The notes below the pieces were generated by a model that was not told the DNA's origin, ran no database searches, and was given only the letters and a program-made list of their open reading frames with translations. A DNA stretch of 64,000 bases from Pseudomonadota bacterium. GTDB taxonomy: Bacteria; Pseudomonadota; Gammaproteobacteria; DASZBR01. The stretch is taken from the NCBI GenBank assembly GCA_021777765.1, contig JAJYDF010000012.1, forward strand, positions 26,532 through 90,531. Reading direction: 5' to 3'. The first letter of the stretch is position 1. Each line of letters starts with the position of its first letter. This document shows positions 44,930 to 55,615 of the stretch, one piece after another. The translations under genes and the position numbers were made by a program.

Positions 44930-46693
44930 TTATCTACTAGAAGTTCTTCTGGATCTTTGAGCGTGTTCTTGACGCTGAGCAATTACAAATTTATCAGCAG
45001 GGTAAATTTGCTCTGCTTCGTATTCTAATTGTTCTGCTTTATTTTTAAATCTATTGGTATTGGTTCCAGGGATTTTATATCTTTCGAGATTATCAGGCGG
45101 TGCAGTTTTATTAGCAGGCAGTCTTGCTCCTTTCAATAACTCTACATGGTGTTTAAGTAAGGCGCTATGCACATCTTTAACATGATTTTGTAAAAAATCT
45201 CGCAATTTATTTTTGATATCATCTATCGCTATTTTTGTATTAGAGGTAATTAGAAAAGATAGTGCGACATTTTTTTGTGCCTGTTCTGCAATAGTGGTCA
45301 ATTCAAGTAATAGTTCAGTAGTTCTGGAAAGAAATATACCAATAGCGGCCTCATGATATTCATTTTCATTATATCTATCTTTGTCTAGATACTGTGTAAT
45401 TTCCGCTTCTTCTACGCGAAAAGACCATCCATTAATTGCATCAGAAACTGTTTCTACCATCTTTTGTTTGGCGAGGGCATTTGTGATATCAGCTTTATCA
45501 CTAAAGAGCCCAGATATTTTAGTTCTGAATGAACCCGTTCTCTTTTCAGTAAGATAAGATTTCAAAATATTGCTGCAATCATTTTTGAAATTATTAAATG
45601 CTCTTACCTGTGGATTATCATCACGATCTCTTGATGGTTGAGGTTTGTATGCTGATCGTTGATGCTCGTATATCGAAGCTCTTATTTGACTAACGGAAGA
45701 AATTTGTTCGGCTTCATATTTTAATTGGTCACTTTTATTTTTAAATTTATAGTTATCAGACCCTTCTATTTTATATTCATCATCGGGATGCGCATTTTTA
45801 TTTTCGGGTTTATTTGCATCTTCTAATAACTTTTGTTGCGATTTAATGAGTGCAATATGTAAATCTGGTTCGTGTTTCGCTAAATATTTCCATATTTTTT
45901 CTTTGACATCATTAATCGCTTTCTTTGTTTTAGCTGTAAAAATTAATGATAAGGCCACATTATTTTGTGCTTCATCTGCCAGCTTACTGAGTTCGAGTAA
46001 TAAAATAATTATTTTTCCGTGTCTGGCATCAAAATCATCATCTTCATTTACAGGAAGATATTCAGATAGCAAATGGGAGATTTGATCGACAACCGCTTCT
46101 TTGGCAGCAGCGTTTAAAGATTCTGCGGTATTGCTAATTTTTGACACTCTCCATCTTATGCCAGATTGTCTATCTTTATTAAGATAATCATCCATGCGTT
46201 GATTGCATGACTTTATAAGGTTTATTAATGCTTGTTCGCTTGATTCTTCAGCTGCAGCAGCAGGTTGTGAACTTTTAGGTGCTCTTGGAGGTCTTGTCTG
46301 TCGTGCGATTTCTTCCACTTCTGCTCTTTCACTTAATGGTGTGAGTGTACCTTCTTCGCCATGATGTAATGGTAAACTTCCTGTGGGTGAAGAAGAACGT
46401 CTTAATGGTGAAGTATGGCTGCTGCGGCGTGGTGATGGCGATTGTGATCGGTGTACTGCAGGAGCCTGTTGTGATTCAGAACCCGAAGCAGGGACCTCTT
46501 CTAACAATGGACGATCCACAGTTCGTCCTCTTTCTACAGGACTTTTTGACGTTCGTTTCGAAGCACCAGAGGCGGGCTTGGATTTTGCTCTTCCTGTTAA
46601 ATCAAAGAAAGATGTGCCTGTGGGATTACTGCTTTGTTGTTGTGATTTACCTTTAGCTATTTCTTCTGCAACTTTTTTTCCATCGCGTGACAT
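44930..46693 (-). CDS. Orphan protein with a large internal duplication; effector candidate
   Basis: This protein has 587 residues from the ATG at 46693 (MSRDGKKVAEE), with AAAGG eight bases before. An upstream extension to 46762 lacks such a site. Residues about 15-150 are Ser/Pro/Arg rich and disordered. Two helical modules of about 190-200 residues follow. They share EAQNNVALSLIFTAKTKKAI with EQAQKNVALSFLITSNTKIA, and FKNKSDQLKYEAEQI with FKNKAEQLEYEAEQI. The basic RSP-rich N-terminus could be nuclear-targeting or phosphorylated. There is no known domain and no membrane segment. Confidence 0.72.
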   Translation of the reverse strand: MSRDGKKVAEEIAKGKSQQQSSNPTGTSFFDLTGRAKSKPASGASKRTSKSPVERGRTVDRPLLEEVPASGSESQQAPAVHRSQSPSPRRSSHTSPLRRSSSPTGSLPLHHGEEGTLTPLSERAEVEEIARQTRPPRAPKSSQPAAAAEESSEQALINLIKSCNQRMDDYLNKDRQSGIRWRVSKISNTAESLNAAAKEAVVDQISHLLSEYLPVNEDDDFDARHGKIIILLLELSKLADEAQNNVALSLIFTAKTKKAINDVKEKIWKYLAKHEPDLHIALIKSQQKLLEDANKPENKNAHPDDEYKIEGSDNYKFKNKSDQLKYEAEQISSVSQIRASIYEHQRSAYKPQPSRDRDDNPQVRAFNNFKNDCSNILKSYLTEKRTGSFRTKISGLFSDKADITNALAKQKMVETVSDAINGWSFRVEEAEITQYLDKDRYNENEYHEAAIGIFLSRTTELLLELTTIAEQAQKNVALSFLITSNTKIAIDDIKNKLRDFLQNHVKDVHSALLKHHVELLKGARLPANKTAPPDNLERYKIPGTNTNRFKNKAEQLEYEAEQIYPADKFVIAQRQEHAQRSRRTSSR

Positions 46694-46785
46694 AATTTTA
46701 CCTTTAATAATTGTGTATTTAATTGATTGAAATTCATTTGTATTAAATATTATAGCAAACAATTATTAATTAATTATTAAGGCTG

Positions 46786-48240
46786 TTAAGCAGCCATCCG
46801 TTTTAAAGCAGGAGTCACAATAAAAGTTAACACGCCAATCACTAAAGTAATGCTGCCACATAAAGTAAAAGTATGACTATAAGAAGGATTGGTAATTAAT
46901 GGATCAGTGACTTTCTGACCGCCAGTATTAATCAATTGCGATAAATAATCAGTAAACACACCAGCAACACCGGTAAATAATTGCCAAATACCCATCATGG
47001 TTCCAATATGCTCACGCGGGACAAAATTACCTACCATCGAATAACCTATAGGACCAACAAACAATTCACCTGTTGTTTGTAGAAAATAACTGCCTACCAT
47101 CCACACTGATGCAATTAATCCAATAGGCTGATGGAAATAAATAGCTAAAGACAAAATTAAATATCCGCAACCCATCAACATAATACCTACTGAAAATTTT
47201 GTGGGTGTAGACATCACAATATTTTTGCGACTTAAACGTAACCAGAAATAACTTAATACAGGTCCTAATGTGACAATAAAAAATGGATTTAATGAGGAAT
47301 AACTTGCCGTTGGAATTATCCAAGATAATACTTGGCGATTGACATTTCGCTCAGTAAATAAAGGTAAAACAGTTGGCACTAATAAATACAACGCCCAAAA
47401 CGCCATGCCAATAATACTTAAAATTAAAAACACCCACATTTTATTGCGAGTATGTTTATCTTGTTTAGCAGAAATATATTGCACAATAATGATGCCTAAA
47501 ATACCTAACACAATTAATGACATATTATTCCATTTCGGATGATTCATTAATTCAGAGATAACGGGAATACAAAGAATGGTAATAATTAATCCCGTCAATT
47601 TTGAATGGAAACTGATTTTATCCGCATGATCGCGCGTCATGCGATCAATTTTTTCGGGTTTAAATTTATATTGATACATTAAAAAATTAATTAATGTTAA
47701 TACCGCAAAAAATAATCCCACAAAAAATGCAGCCCAATATCCATATTTTTCTGAAATTGGGCCTGAAAATAATGACGCAAAAAAGCTGCCCACATTCATA
47801 CCAATATAAGAAATAATAAAACCTGCGTCGCGCCGTGGATCATTATCTTCGTAGAGCATGCCTAATAAAACATACATCGCAGGAACCATTAGGCCTTGGG
47901 ATAATACATACATACCAAGTCCCGTATAAAATGCAGTAGTATTGGTGGTCAATAATAATGCCAATCCTAAAATACCTAACACGCCACTAACAATAAATGC
48001 AAAACGATAACCTAAAAATTTATTCGCGATATAACCACCTAATATTGATGTAGCAAAAACCTGATCATTAAATGTATCGCTAATATCATAAGCACGTTGA
48101 TCTGGAAAATGCAGCACATGTGTGCAATAGAGTGTAAGCAATGAAAACAGCATGGAAAATCCAACCATGCTAAACATTTGCATAAAGAACAAAGCGTATA
48201 CGCCTTCGGGGTGGCCTGTTGAAATTCTGGTATCACTCAT
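46786..48240 (-). CDS. POT/PTR-family transporter lacking the ExxER motif
   Basis: A 484-residue MFS-type protein with about 14 hydrophobic segments. POT signatures are present: HPEGVYALFF at the N-terminus, GGYIANKFLG (signature 1) and FIISYIGMNVGSFFASLFSG (signature 2). In helix 1, where proton-coupled peptide transporters have ExxER before the aromatic-Gly motif, the sequence is QMFSMVGFSM, with neither Glu nor the Arg. That triad serves proton coupling and substrate binding, so transport mode or substrate may differ. The gene follows tgt by 49 bases in the same direction. Confidence 0.85.
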   Translation of the reverse strand: MSDTRISTGHPEGVYALFFMQMFSMVGFSMLFSLLTLYCTHVLHFPDQRAYDISDTFNDQVFATSILGGYIANKFLGYRFAFIVSGVLGILGLALLLTTNTTAFYTGLGMYVLSQGLMVPAMYVLLGMLYEDNDPRRDAGFIISYIGMNVGSFFASLFSGPISEKYGYWAAFFVGLFFAVLTLINFLMYQYKFKPEKIDRMTRDHADKISFHSKLTGLIITILCIPVISELMNHPKWNNMSLIVLGILGIIIVQYISAKQDKHTRNKMWVFLILSIIGMAFWALYLLVPTVLPLFTERNVNRQVLSWIIPTASYSSLNPFFIVTLGPVLSYFWLRLSRKNIVMSTPTKFSVGIMLMGCGYLILSLAIYFHQPIGLIASVWMVGSYFLQTTGELFVGPIGYSMVGNFVPREHIGTMMGIWQLFTGVAGVFTDYLSQLINTGGQKVTDPLITNPSYSHTFTLCGSITLVIGVLTFIVTPALKRMAA

Positions 48241-48289
48241 TGAATTATTCTCACAAAAGTAGCGTGCGAAGGATTACAAATAAATGAAC

Positions 48290-49477
48290 TTATGGTGTGC
48301 TGTCAAGTGAAATTGTTGCCATGATAAGTTGCCGCATTTTTTCACAGACAGAATGCATGACATGAATGTTATGAATACAAGCAAGTTGACTGTATAAAGT
48401 GGCTTTATCCTTGAATAAAAAATGTAAATAAGCACGGGTGTAATTACGACATGTATAACAATCGCAATTGGCCATGATAGGATTTTCATCTTTGGCATAT
48501 AGGCCTTTATCAATTAAAATACGTGGTTTATCGCCATTATTGTCGAACGATATCCAGCCGTCTTTTTCTATAATATTTCCGTGATAAAGTGATCCATGCC
48601 GTGCATTGCGAGTCGGCGCTACACAATCAAAAATATCAATTCCTTTGGCAACAACATCAATTAGATCTTGCGGTGATAATCCAACACCCATGGTGTAACG
48701 TGTTTTTTGTTCGGGTAATAATGGTCTTACCCAATCAATCACTTCACTGGTTTTTTGCATATCAAAACCAATAACTTCGCCACCAATAGCAATACCATCT
48801 AAATCTGCTTGCACAATATATTGCGCACTGAGATCGCGTAAATCGGGAAAACTACCGCCTTGAATAATACCGAATAAAGCTTGTTGATAACCATAACTGG
48901 ATTGTGGATTTTTAGTGTGCGTTTCTTTTGATTCCATTAACCAACGGTGTGTACGATCCATTGCGGCAAGTGCTGCTTCTCTACCACCATCTTCCGGCGT
49001 ACATTGATCAAACGCCATAATAATATCCGCACCAATAATTTTTTGTGCTTCAATTGAAGTTTGCGGTGTTAAATGAATAATTTGTCCTGTGCGTGGATGT
49101 TTAAAATGTGCGCCTTTTTCATCAATTTTACAGAGTTTGCCATTTTTGGATAAGCTAAATACTTGAAAGCCACCGCTATCTGTTAACATCGGTCCATGCC
49201 AATTCATAAAACGATGCATACCGCCAGCATTTTTAATGATTTCCATGCCAGGCGTGCATAACATATGATAAGTATTTCCGCCTAATATGATTTGGCTTTT
49301 ACAATTGATTAAATCTTCAGGTGTCATATGATTAACAAACGCGCGCGTCGCAACGGGCATAAATGCCGGCGTTAATAATTCACCATGTGCTGTGCAAATG
49401 CGAGTGACACGTGCATTATTGATGGGATGTTTTTTGATAATTTGTGTTTCAAATAAATTGTTTTTCATAATAGCCAT
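48290..49477 (-). CDS. tgt: tRNA-guanine transglycosylase (queuosine pathway)
   Basis: It exchanges guanine 34 of certain tRNAs for a queuosine precursor. The protein has 395 residues. Asp100 is in LTDSGGFQ, MAFDQC near 154, QGG at 206-208, the nucleophile Asp285 in DCVAPTRNARHG, and a zinc site CxCxxC (339-344) with a following His. The base-pocket segment usually reading GGLAVGE or GGLSVGE here reads GGEVIGF (232-238). This resembles neither the preQ1 nor the eukaryotic queuine type (GLSGGE) and may mean altered base specificity. There is no queA, yajC or secD beside it, unlike the common arrangement. Confidence 0.93.
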   Translation of the reverse strand: MAIMKNNLFETQIIKKHPINNARVTRICTAHGELLTPAFMPVATRAFVNHMTPEDLINCKSQIILGGNTYHMLCTPGMEIIKNAGGMHRFMNWHGPMLTDSGGFQVFSLSKNGKLCKIDEKGAHFKHPRTGQIIHLTPQTSIEAQKIIGADIIMAFDQCTPEDGGREAALAAMDRTHRWLMESKETHTKNPQSSYGYQQALFGIIQGGSFPDLRDLSAQYIVQADLDGIAIGGEVIGFDMQKTSEVIDWVRPLLPEQKTRYTMGVGLSPQDLIDVVAKGIDIFDCVAPTRNARHGSLYHGNIIEKDGWISFDNNGDKPRILIDKGLYAKDENPIMANCDCYTCRNYTRAYLHFLFKDKATLYSQLACIHNIHVMHSVCEKMRQLIMATISLDSTP

Positions 49478-49507
49478 AATAATTTTTCAATATAAAAAAT
49501 ATTTTTT

Positions 49508-49563
49508 CCTTCTCCCCGAAGGGGAGAAGGTGCCGAAGGCACCTTCTCCCGCAAGCGGGAAGG
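49508..49563. repeat. Fused pair of REP-type palindromes
   Basis: Two palindromes (CCTTCTCCCC/GGGGAGAAGG and CCTTCTCCCG/CGGGA...) are joined by TGCCGAAGGCA, itself palindromic. The unit lies about 30 bases upstream of the tgt start. Confidence 0.85.
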
Positions 49564-49624
49564 AAATAACATAGAATAGGATGATAGGTCAAACATTGCT
49601 TTAAGGATTTTGGAGCTACAATGA

Positions 49625-50077
49625 ATGCGTAATTCACAATTAACAATGACTCGTCATAACATTCCACAATTAGGTGATTATTTATCAAAACTCCCAAAAA
49701 TAGGATCTTTAAAGATGAATACTTTGGGTCTCACTTATTTAGATATTGATGATAATTATATTCATCACATTTTTCCGCTCATTAATGATAATACTGCAAT
49801 AAAACCAGAATATTTTGGTGATGGTTTAGTCGGCGCACATATTAGTGTGATCTATCCAACAGAAGAAACGTCTTGTCATGAAAATGATTTAAATCAGCAA
49901 CATCAATTTTCAATTTCAGATTTATATTCCACGATCATTGAAAATAAAAAATATTATGTTCTTAAGGTCAAATCACCTTCGTTAACGTCGATACGTAGAC
50001 GATGTGGATTGCATGATAAATTATTTTTTAAGAATTATTGGATTGATTTACATATTACGGTGGGTGTTTCCTATTAA
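49625..50077 (+). CDS. Small protein with two H-x-S/T motifs (2H phosphoesterase-like)
   Basis: A 150-residue protein. It has HISV at residues 72-75 and HITV at 143-146, each preceded by a hydrophobic strand. This is the paired H-hydrophobic-[ST]-hydrophobic pattern of the 2H phosphoesterase superfamily (2'-5' RNA ligase and cyclic phosphodiesterase types). The spacing (71 residues) fits the family. Start could also be the Met at codon 8. GGAG lies upstream. Its stop overlaps the convergent LysR stop. Substrate is unknown, and the assignment rests on two short motifs. Confidence 0.6.
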   Translation: MRNSQLTMTRHNIPQLGDYLSKLPKIGSLKMNTLGLTYLDIDDNYIHHIFPLINDNTAIKPEYFGDGLVGAHISVIYPTEETSCHENDLNQQHQFSISDLYSTIIENKKYYVLKVKSPSLTSIRRRCGLHDKLFFKNYWIDLHITVGVSY

Positions 50078-50979
50078 AGATTTTCAGTTAATATTTTAAT
50101 GCGTTGTCGTAACCATTGATGAGCAGGATCATTGTTATATTGGGAATGCCAATATTGCGCAACCGATCGCGGTGATTTGTCAAAAGGAACTTTTTTAATA
50201 GCCAATGGAAAATGGGTGACTTGTTTTAACATACATCGACTTGCGACTAATACCAGATCGGTTTGACTTGCTACTTGTAAGGCCACGGTTGAATAAGGTA
50301 AGCGTACCACAGGATTATAAGATATGCCTTGTTTTAATAAGGCATCTTCCACATTTGAACCATAATAATTATCTCGTAATGTCAGCGTCATTTGGCGACA
50401 AGAGAGAAAACGTTCTAGTGTTAATTCCTTTTTTGCAAACGGATGATTCTTGCTCATTACACATAAAAATTCATCAGTATATAAATGTTGTTTTTTTAAA
50501 TTAAGTGGTGGGTTAACAAAATAACCAATTGCTAAATGCAGAAATCCTTGCTCAAAATCATTGAGATCTTGGATAGAGGTCATGGCACGAATCTTAATTT
50601 TCATATGCGGCGATTTTTTGGAAATATCAGCTAATAAATCAGATAAAATGATGGAGGCCGCATAATCACTTAAACCGATAATAAATTCACTCTCATCTGT
50701 TTTTGGATCAAATTTCGCATGTGTAAATACTAATCTTTTCGCATTAGTCATTATTTCACGTAACGGTACAACTAAACCCTGTGCTTTCACCGTAAGCACC
50801 ATGGCATTTTTAGTTCTAAATAATAAGGGATCATTAAATAACTCGCGTAATTGTTTAAGATTATTGCTCATCGCCGATTGTGTAATATTTAATTTGTTTG
50901 CAGCACGGGTGACATGACGTTCTGCTAAAAGAACATCCAACGCTAATAAAAGATTAAAATTCAGTTTATTCAAATTCAT
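50074..50979 (-). CDS. LysR-family transcriptional regulator
   Basis: A 301-residue protein. The N-terminal winged helix-turn-helix is in LAERHVTRAANKLNITQSAM (about 17-36), followed by the linker helix LRELFNDPLLFRT and a periplasmic-binding-like effector domain. AAGGAG precedes the ATG. It is transcribed divergently from the F-box gene at 51115 (135 bases apart), which makes that gene a possible target. The inducer is unknown. It also converges with the 2H-like gene. Confidence 0.93.
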   Translation of the reverse strand: MNLNKLNFNLLLALDVLLAERHVTRAANKLNITQSAMSNNLKQLRELFNDPLLFRTKNAMVLTVKAQGLVVPLREIMTNAKRLVFTHAKFDPKTDESEFIIGLSDYAASIILSDLLADISKKSPHMKIKIRAMTSIQDLNDFEQGFLHLAIGYFVNPPLNLKKQHLYTDEFLCVMSKNHPFAKKELTLERFLSCRQMTLTLRDNYYGSNVEDALLKQGISYNPVVRLPYSTVALQVASQTDLVLVASRCMLKQVTHFPLAIKKVPFDKSPRSVAQYWHSQYNNDPAHQWLRQRIKILTENL

Positions 50980-51114
50980 GGATCACTCCTTAAGCGCTAT
51001 CATTATAAATGATAATACCTATTTATATTATTAATTTCAAAAATTTTCCATCAGCCACTAAGCTAACACCATCGATATTTGAACTTAAACAATAAAACTT
51101 TTTAGAGGTGACTT

Positions 51115-52017
51115 ATGCCAAATATATTTACAGAAATGAATAAAACCCAAATGAATAAAGAAAAAGGAAATCAATCGTATAAAAATGAAACGGAACTTCA
51201 AGATTTGAGTAAACAGCAACAAATTACAGCGCTTCCCTATGATGTCATGTCAATCATATTTGATCATGTTAAAAAGCATAATCTGATGACATATAAAAAA
51301 GCATTGCCACTGGTGAGCAAACAATGGAATAGATATACAAAATTAAAGAGTGAGCAATTACAGAGAGTGCCTGTTTTGAAAGAAGTTGAAACTGTATTAG
51401 CTCGTTACCTGATTCAAACAGAAAAAAATGATAAATTGAGAGACATGATTCCTTATAGAAAACAGCAACGCGAAAATACTATCACGCGTTTATTACGAAT
51501 GATTGAAGGTGATCTTAAAGGCAGTTCATTAGATGATTTATTATTTAAATTACATACAATTATTAATAATACGGATGATCAAGCACAATCTGAAGTAGTA
51601 ATGAAAGTATTTTCAATCTTATTTAATGCTTATGTGGACATTGATAAGTTGCAGGAATCTATCATTGATACAATGGCAAATAATAATAAGTTAGGTGCTT
51701 CTCCCGATAGAGAGGATAACTTATCCTATATAGAGCGATTATTATTCTCAATTTTTGAGTCGGACAAAGCAAAAGTATTAAATAAAATGTTTGTGGCAGA
51801 TTGTTTTTTGAGTGGATTTGAAAATGGTAATTATGACAGTAGGCAAAGTGATCGACTTGATGCAATAAAAATCATTATAAATAAATTAATCGAAGCGCAT
51901 GGTAATGATCCTAAATATGGTGAAGCATTAAGAAACCAATTACCACGCTATGAGACCGTTAAGACTAGATACGTACTTTATCATAATCCTCCTTGCGCTG
52001 TAGCCGCACCATTTTAA
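51115..52017 (+). CDS. F-box protein; host-ubiquitin effector candidate
   Basis: A 300-residue protein. Residues about 37-80 match the eukaryotic F-box: LPYDVMSIIFDHV then LPLVSKQWNRY, with the Leu-Pro, Ile-Ile-Phe and Trp positions in place. F-box proteins bind Skp1 in SCF ubiquitin ligases. Bacteria have no SCF complex, and Legionella and relatives use F-box effectors to redirect host ubiquitination. The rest is helical with no clear substrate-recognition domain. AGAGGTG, a strong ribosome-binding site, precedes the ATG, and a good terminator follows the stop. Confidence 0.75.
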   Translation: MPNIFTEMNKTQMNKEKGNQSYKNETELQDLSKQQQITALPYDVMSIIFDHVKKHNLMTYKKALPLVSKQWNRYTKLKSEQLQRVPVLKEVETVLARYLIQTEKNDKLRDMIPYRKQQRENTITRLLRMIEGDLKGSSLDDLLFKLHTIINNTDDQAQSEVVMKVFSILFNAYVDIDKLQESIIDTMANNNKLGASPDREDNLSYIERLLFSIFESDKAKVLNKMFVADCFLSGFENGNYDSRQSDRLDAIKIIINKLIEAHGNDPKYGEALRNQLPRYETVKTRYVLYHNPPCAVAAPF

Positions 52018-52030
52018 AACTCCTAAAATA

Positions 52031-52059
52031 AAAACGGCAATCTAAATGATTGCCGTTTT
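52031..52059. terminator. Bidirectional rho-independent terminator
   Basis: The stem AAAACGGCAATC / GATTGCCGTTTT has a five-base loop and a T run. It lies 14 bases past the F-box stop and between convergent genes (pyrG ends at 52106). Confidence 0.92.
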
Positions 52060-52105
52060 TATGTTAAATAGGTATTTTAATTTCTCGTTATTGTTGAATC
52101 TAAAA

Positions 52106-53773
<1,668 letters not shown>

Positions 53774-53907
53774 TTAATTGTTGTTACAAGAAAAATTCGA
53801 CTGCGTATTTTAACATATTATTTTTTATTTTCAATGGATTATTTGGATAGTATATGTAGGCTGGATAACGGCGTGTGGTCAATCCATTCTATAAATACTA
53901 CGATTGC

Positions 53908-55548
53908 TCATCGAATTGAGGGTTTCATTGTAATGTTCATTTCATCGATACCTTGTTGTGTATTATTTGGCTGAGCAATTACATGCTGAGATAATAACGT
54001 ATGGGGATTAGAAAATATCTTGGGTTTTTTATTTGTCATGCTTTCTTCAGGATTTGTATTAACTTCTGGCTCTAATAATCTTTTATCACTAATAGCCGGT
54101 GTATGCGCAGTTTGCGTTTTTGATTTATCAAGTTCTGCTTTTAATTGTTTGTTTTCTTCTTGTAGTTTATTCATTTTCTCATTTATATATTTAATAATAT
54201 CAGGCATCAACAGGCTTAACTTGGAATTTTGTAAAATATCAAGACGATTATTATCGGATTCGGGTAACTCATGGATTCTGCGGTTTCTGAAAAAGTTTTC
54301 AATAAAATCTGGTAGAGAACCATTTAAAAGCGCATCAATTTTTATATTATCTATTAAATTATTATTTAATAGATAAATAAAAACATTCATATTACAAAAT
54401 AATGCTGCCATATGCCCCAGTTTATCGTCTTTAATAAATTCGATTAATTGACTTTTTTGTGGGTCTCTTTCACAAAAGAACATAACCTCATCAATGCCAT
54501 CATACATCACTGCTAGAGATAATATTAGCTTTTTAAGAGATAAATGATCGTGAGATTTTGCTAAGATTAGCTTGAAGGCGATTCTTCCTATTGGCAAAAG
54601 CTTGTCATTATTTAAGCTAAAATCTTTAAATTCATCGTCATGGGAATGCGGATCAAAGGGGTCGCGATCAAGATAATAGATTGAAAAAAACCAAAATAAT
54701 TTAGCATAAAATGAGTGTTTTTCACTGGGTAATGGCTCTCCAAGTAGTTCTGGTAAGTCGCTGAAAACATCATAATCATTTTTTTCAATAAACTCTAATT
54801 GTTGTTTTTCCATGATTTCTAAAATCTGAAATAATGCATCCATATCACCCATGATTAATGCCATTATAAATAATCCTTCTGGGGTGTTTAGAATCTGATT
54901 AAACGTTTGTTCCTGACCATCTTCCTTAGTTATGAAATACAGTAGTTGACTTTTAATTATCATTACATTAGTGGTTAATAAATAATTAATTCTATAGGGC
55001 AATATCTCGTCTAACATTTTTCTCATCTGAGCGCGCCAAACGCATAGCTTGACTTCCTCTGGTAATGATGTAAGAACTGGTTTTTTAATTACTACATTAG
55101 CCGCGAGTGTGGCAAGAGAAAAGGTGGGGGCAAAAGCAAGATGAGCAGTAACGCATAATTGAGATTCAAGATTTTGTATTGATTGATCAACTGATTTCTT
55201 AACAGCTAAAATATTTTCGTTGAGGTCATTAATTTCTTGTATAGATTTATTTAAAAGTGATTTTGATTGATTTAATTCTAATTCATATTTTTCCAGGTCA
55301 GTGGATGACTTATCCATATCATTCTGTGAATTGATTTTCTCAATCATTCGTTCAAAATACTTGATATTACCTTCGGTCTGACGTTTATTAAGATGTGCCT
55401 GGTTAATTTCATTGTTTAATGGAGTGAGTTTTTCCCACTGTGTTCTTAAAAGATTTTGTTCTGTTTTAAATACGTCGTCTTTTAAAAGATTTTCAAAATG
55501 TTTTAATTGATTAACCAATCTATTTGTTATGTCTTGTAATGTTTGCAT
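53908..55548 (-). CDS. Coiled-coil orphan protein; effector candidate
   Basis: A 546-residue protein. Coiled coils lie at about 35-130 (rich in Leu, Lys and Glu) and at 435-465 (MNKLQEENKQLKAELDKS). The middle is an all-helical repeat-like region (LSLAVMYDGIDEVMFF, HMAALFCNMNVFIYLL, ankyrin-like spacing). After the second coil lies a polar tail with KRLLEPE and NKKPKIF basic patches and a C-terminus MKPSIR. There is no known enzyme motif and no signal peptide. The basic patches could be nuclear signals. Function is unknown. Confidence 0.7.
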   Translation of the reverse strand: MQTLQDITNRLVNQLKHFENLLKDDVFKTEQNLLRTQWEKLTPLNNEINQAHLNKRQTEGNIKYFERMIEKINSQNDMDKSSTDLEKYELELNQSKSLLNKSIQEINDLNENILAVKKSVDQSIQNLESQLCVTAHLAFAPTFSLATLAANVVIKKPVLTSLPEEVKLCVWRAQMRKMLDEILPYRINYLLTTNVMIIKSQLLYFITKEDGQEQTFNQILNTPEGLFIMALIMGDMDALFQILEIMEKQQLEFIEKNDYDVFSDLPELLGEPLPSEKHSFYAKLFWFFSIYYLDRDPFDPHSHDDEFKDFSLNNDKLLPIGRIAFKLILAKSHDHLSLKKLILSLAVMYDGIDEVMFFCERDPQKSQLIEFIKDDKLGHMAALFCNMNVFIYLLNNNLIDNIKIDALLNGSLPDFIENFFRNRRIHELPESDNNRLDILQNSKLSLLMPDIIKYINEKMNKLQEENKQLKAELDKSKTQTAHTPAISDKRLLEPEVNTNPEESMTNKKPKIFSNPHTLLSQHVIAQPNNTQQGIDEMNITMKPSIR

Positions 55549-55615
55549 GGGTTTTCCGTGTAAAAATTTTAGTGATCGTATATTAATAATGATTGCTTGT
55601 TACAAATACTGCAGA

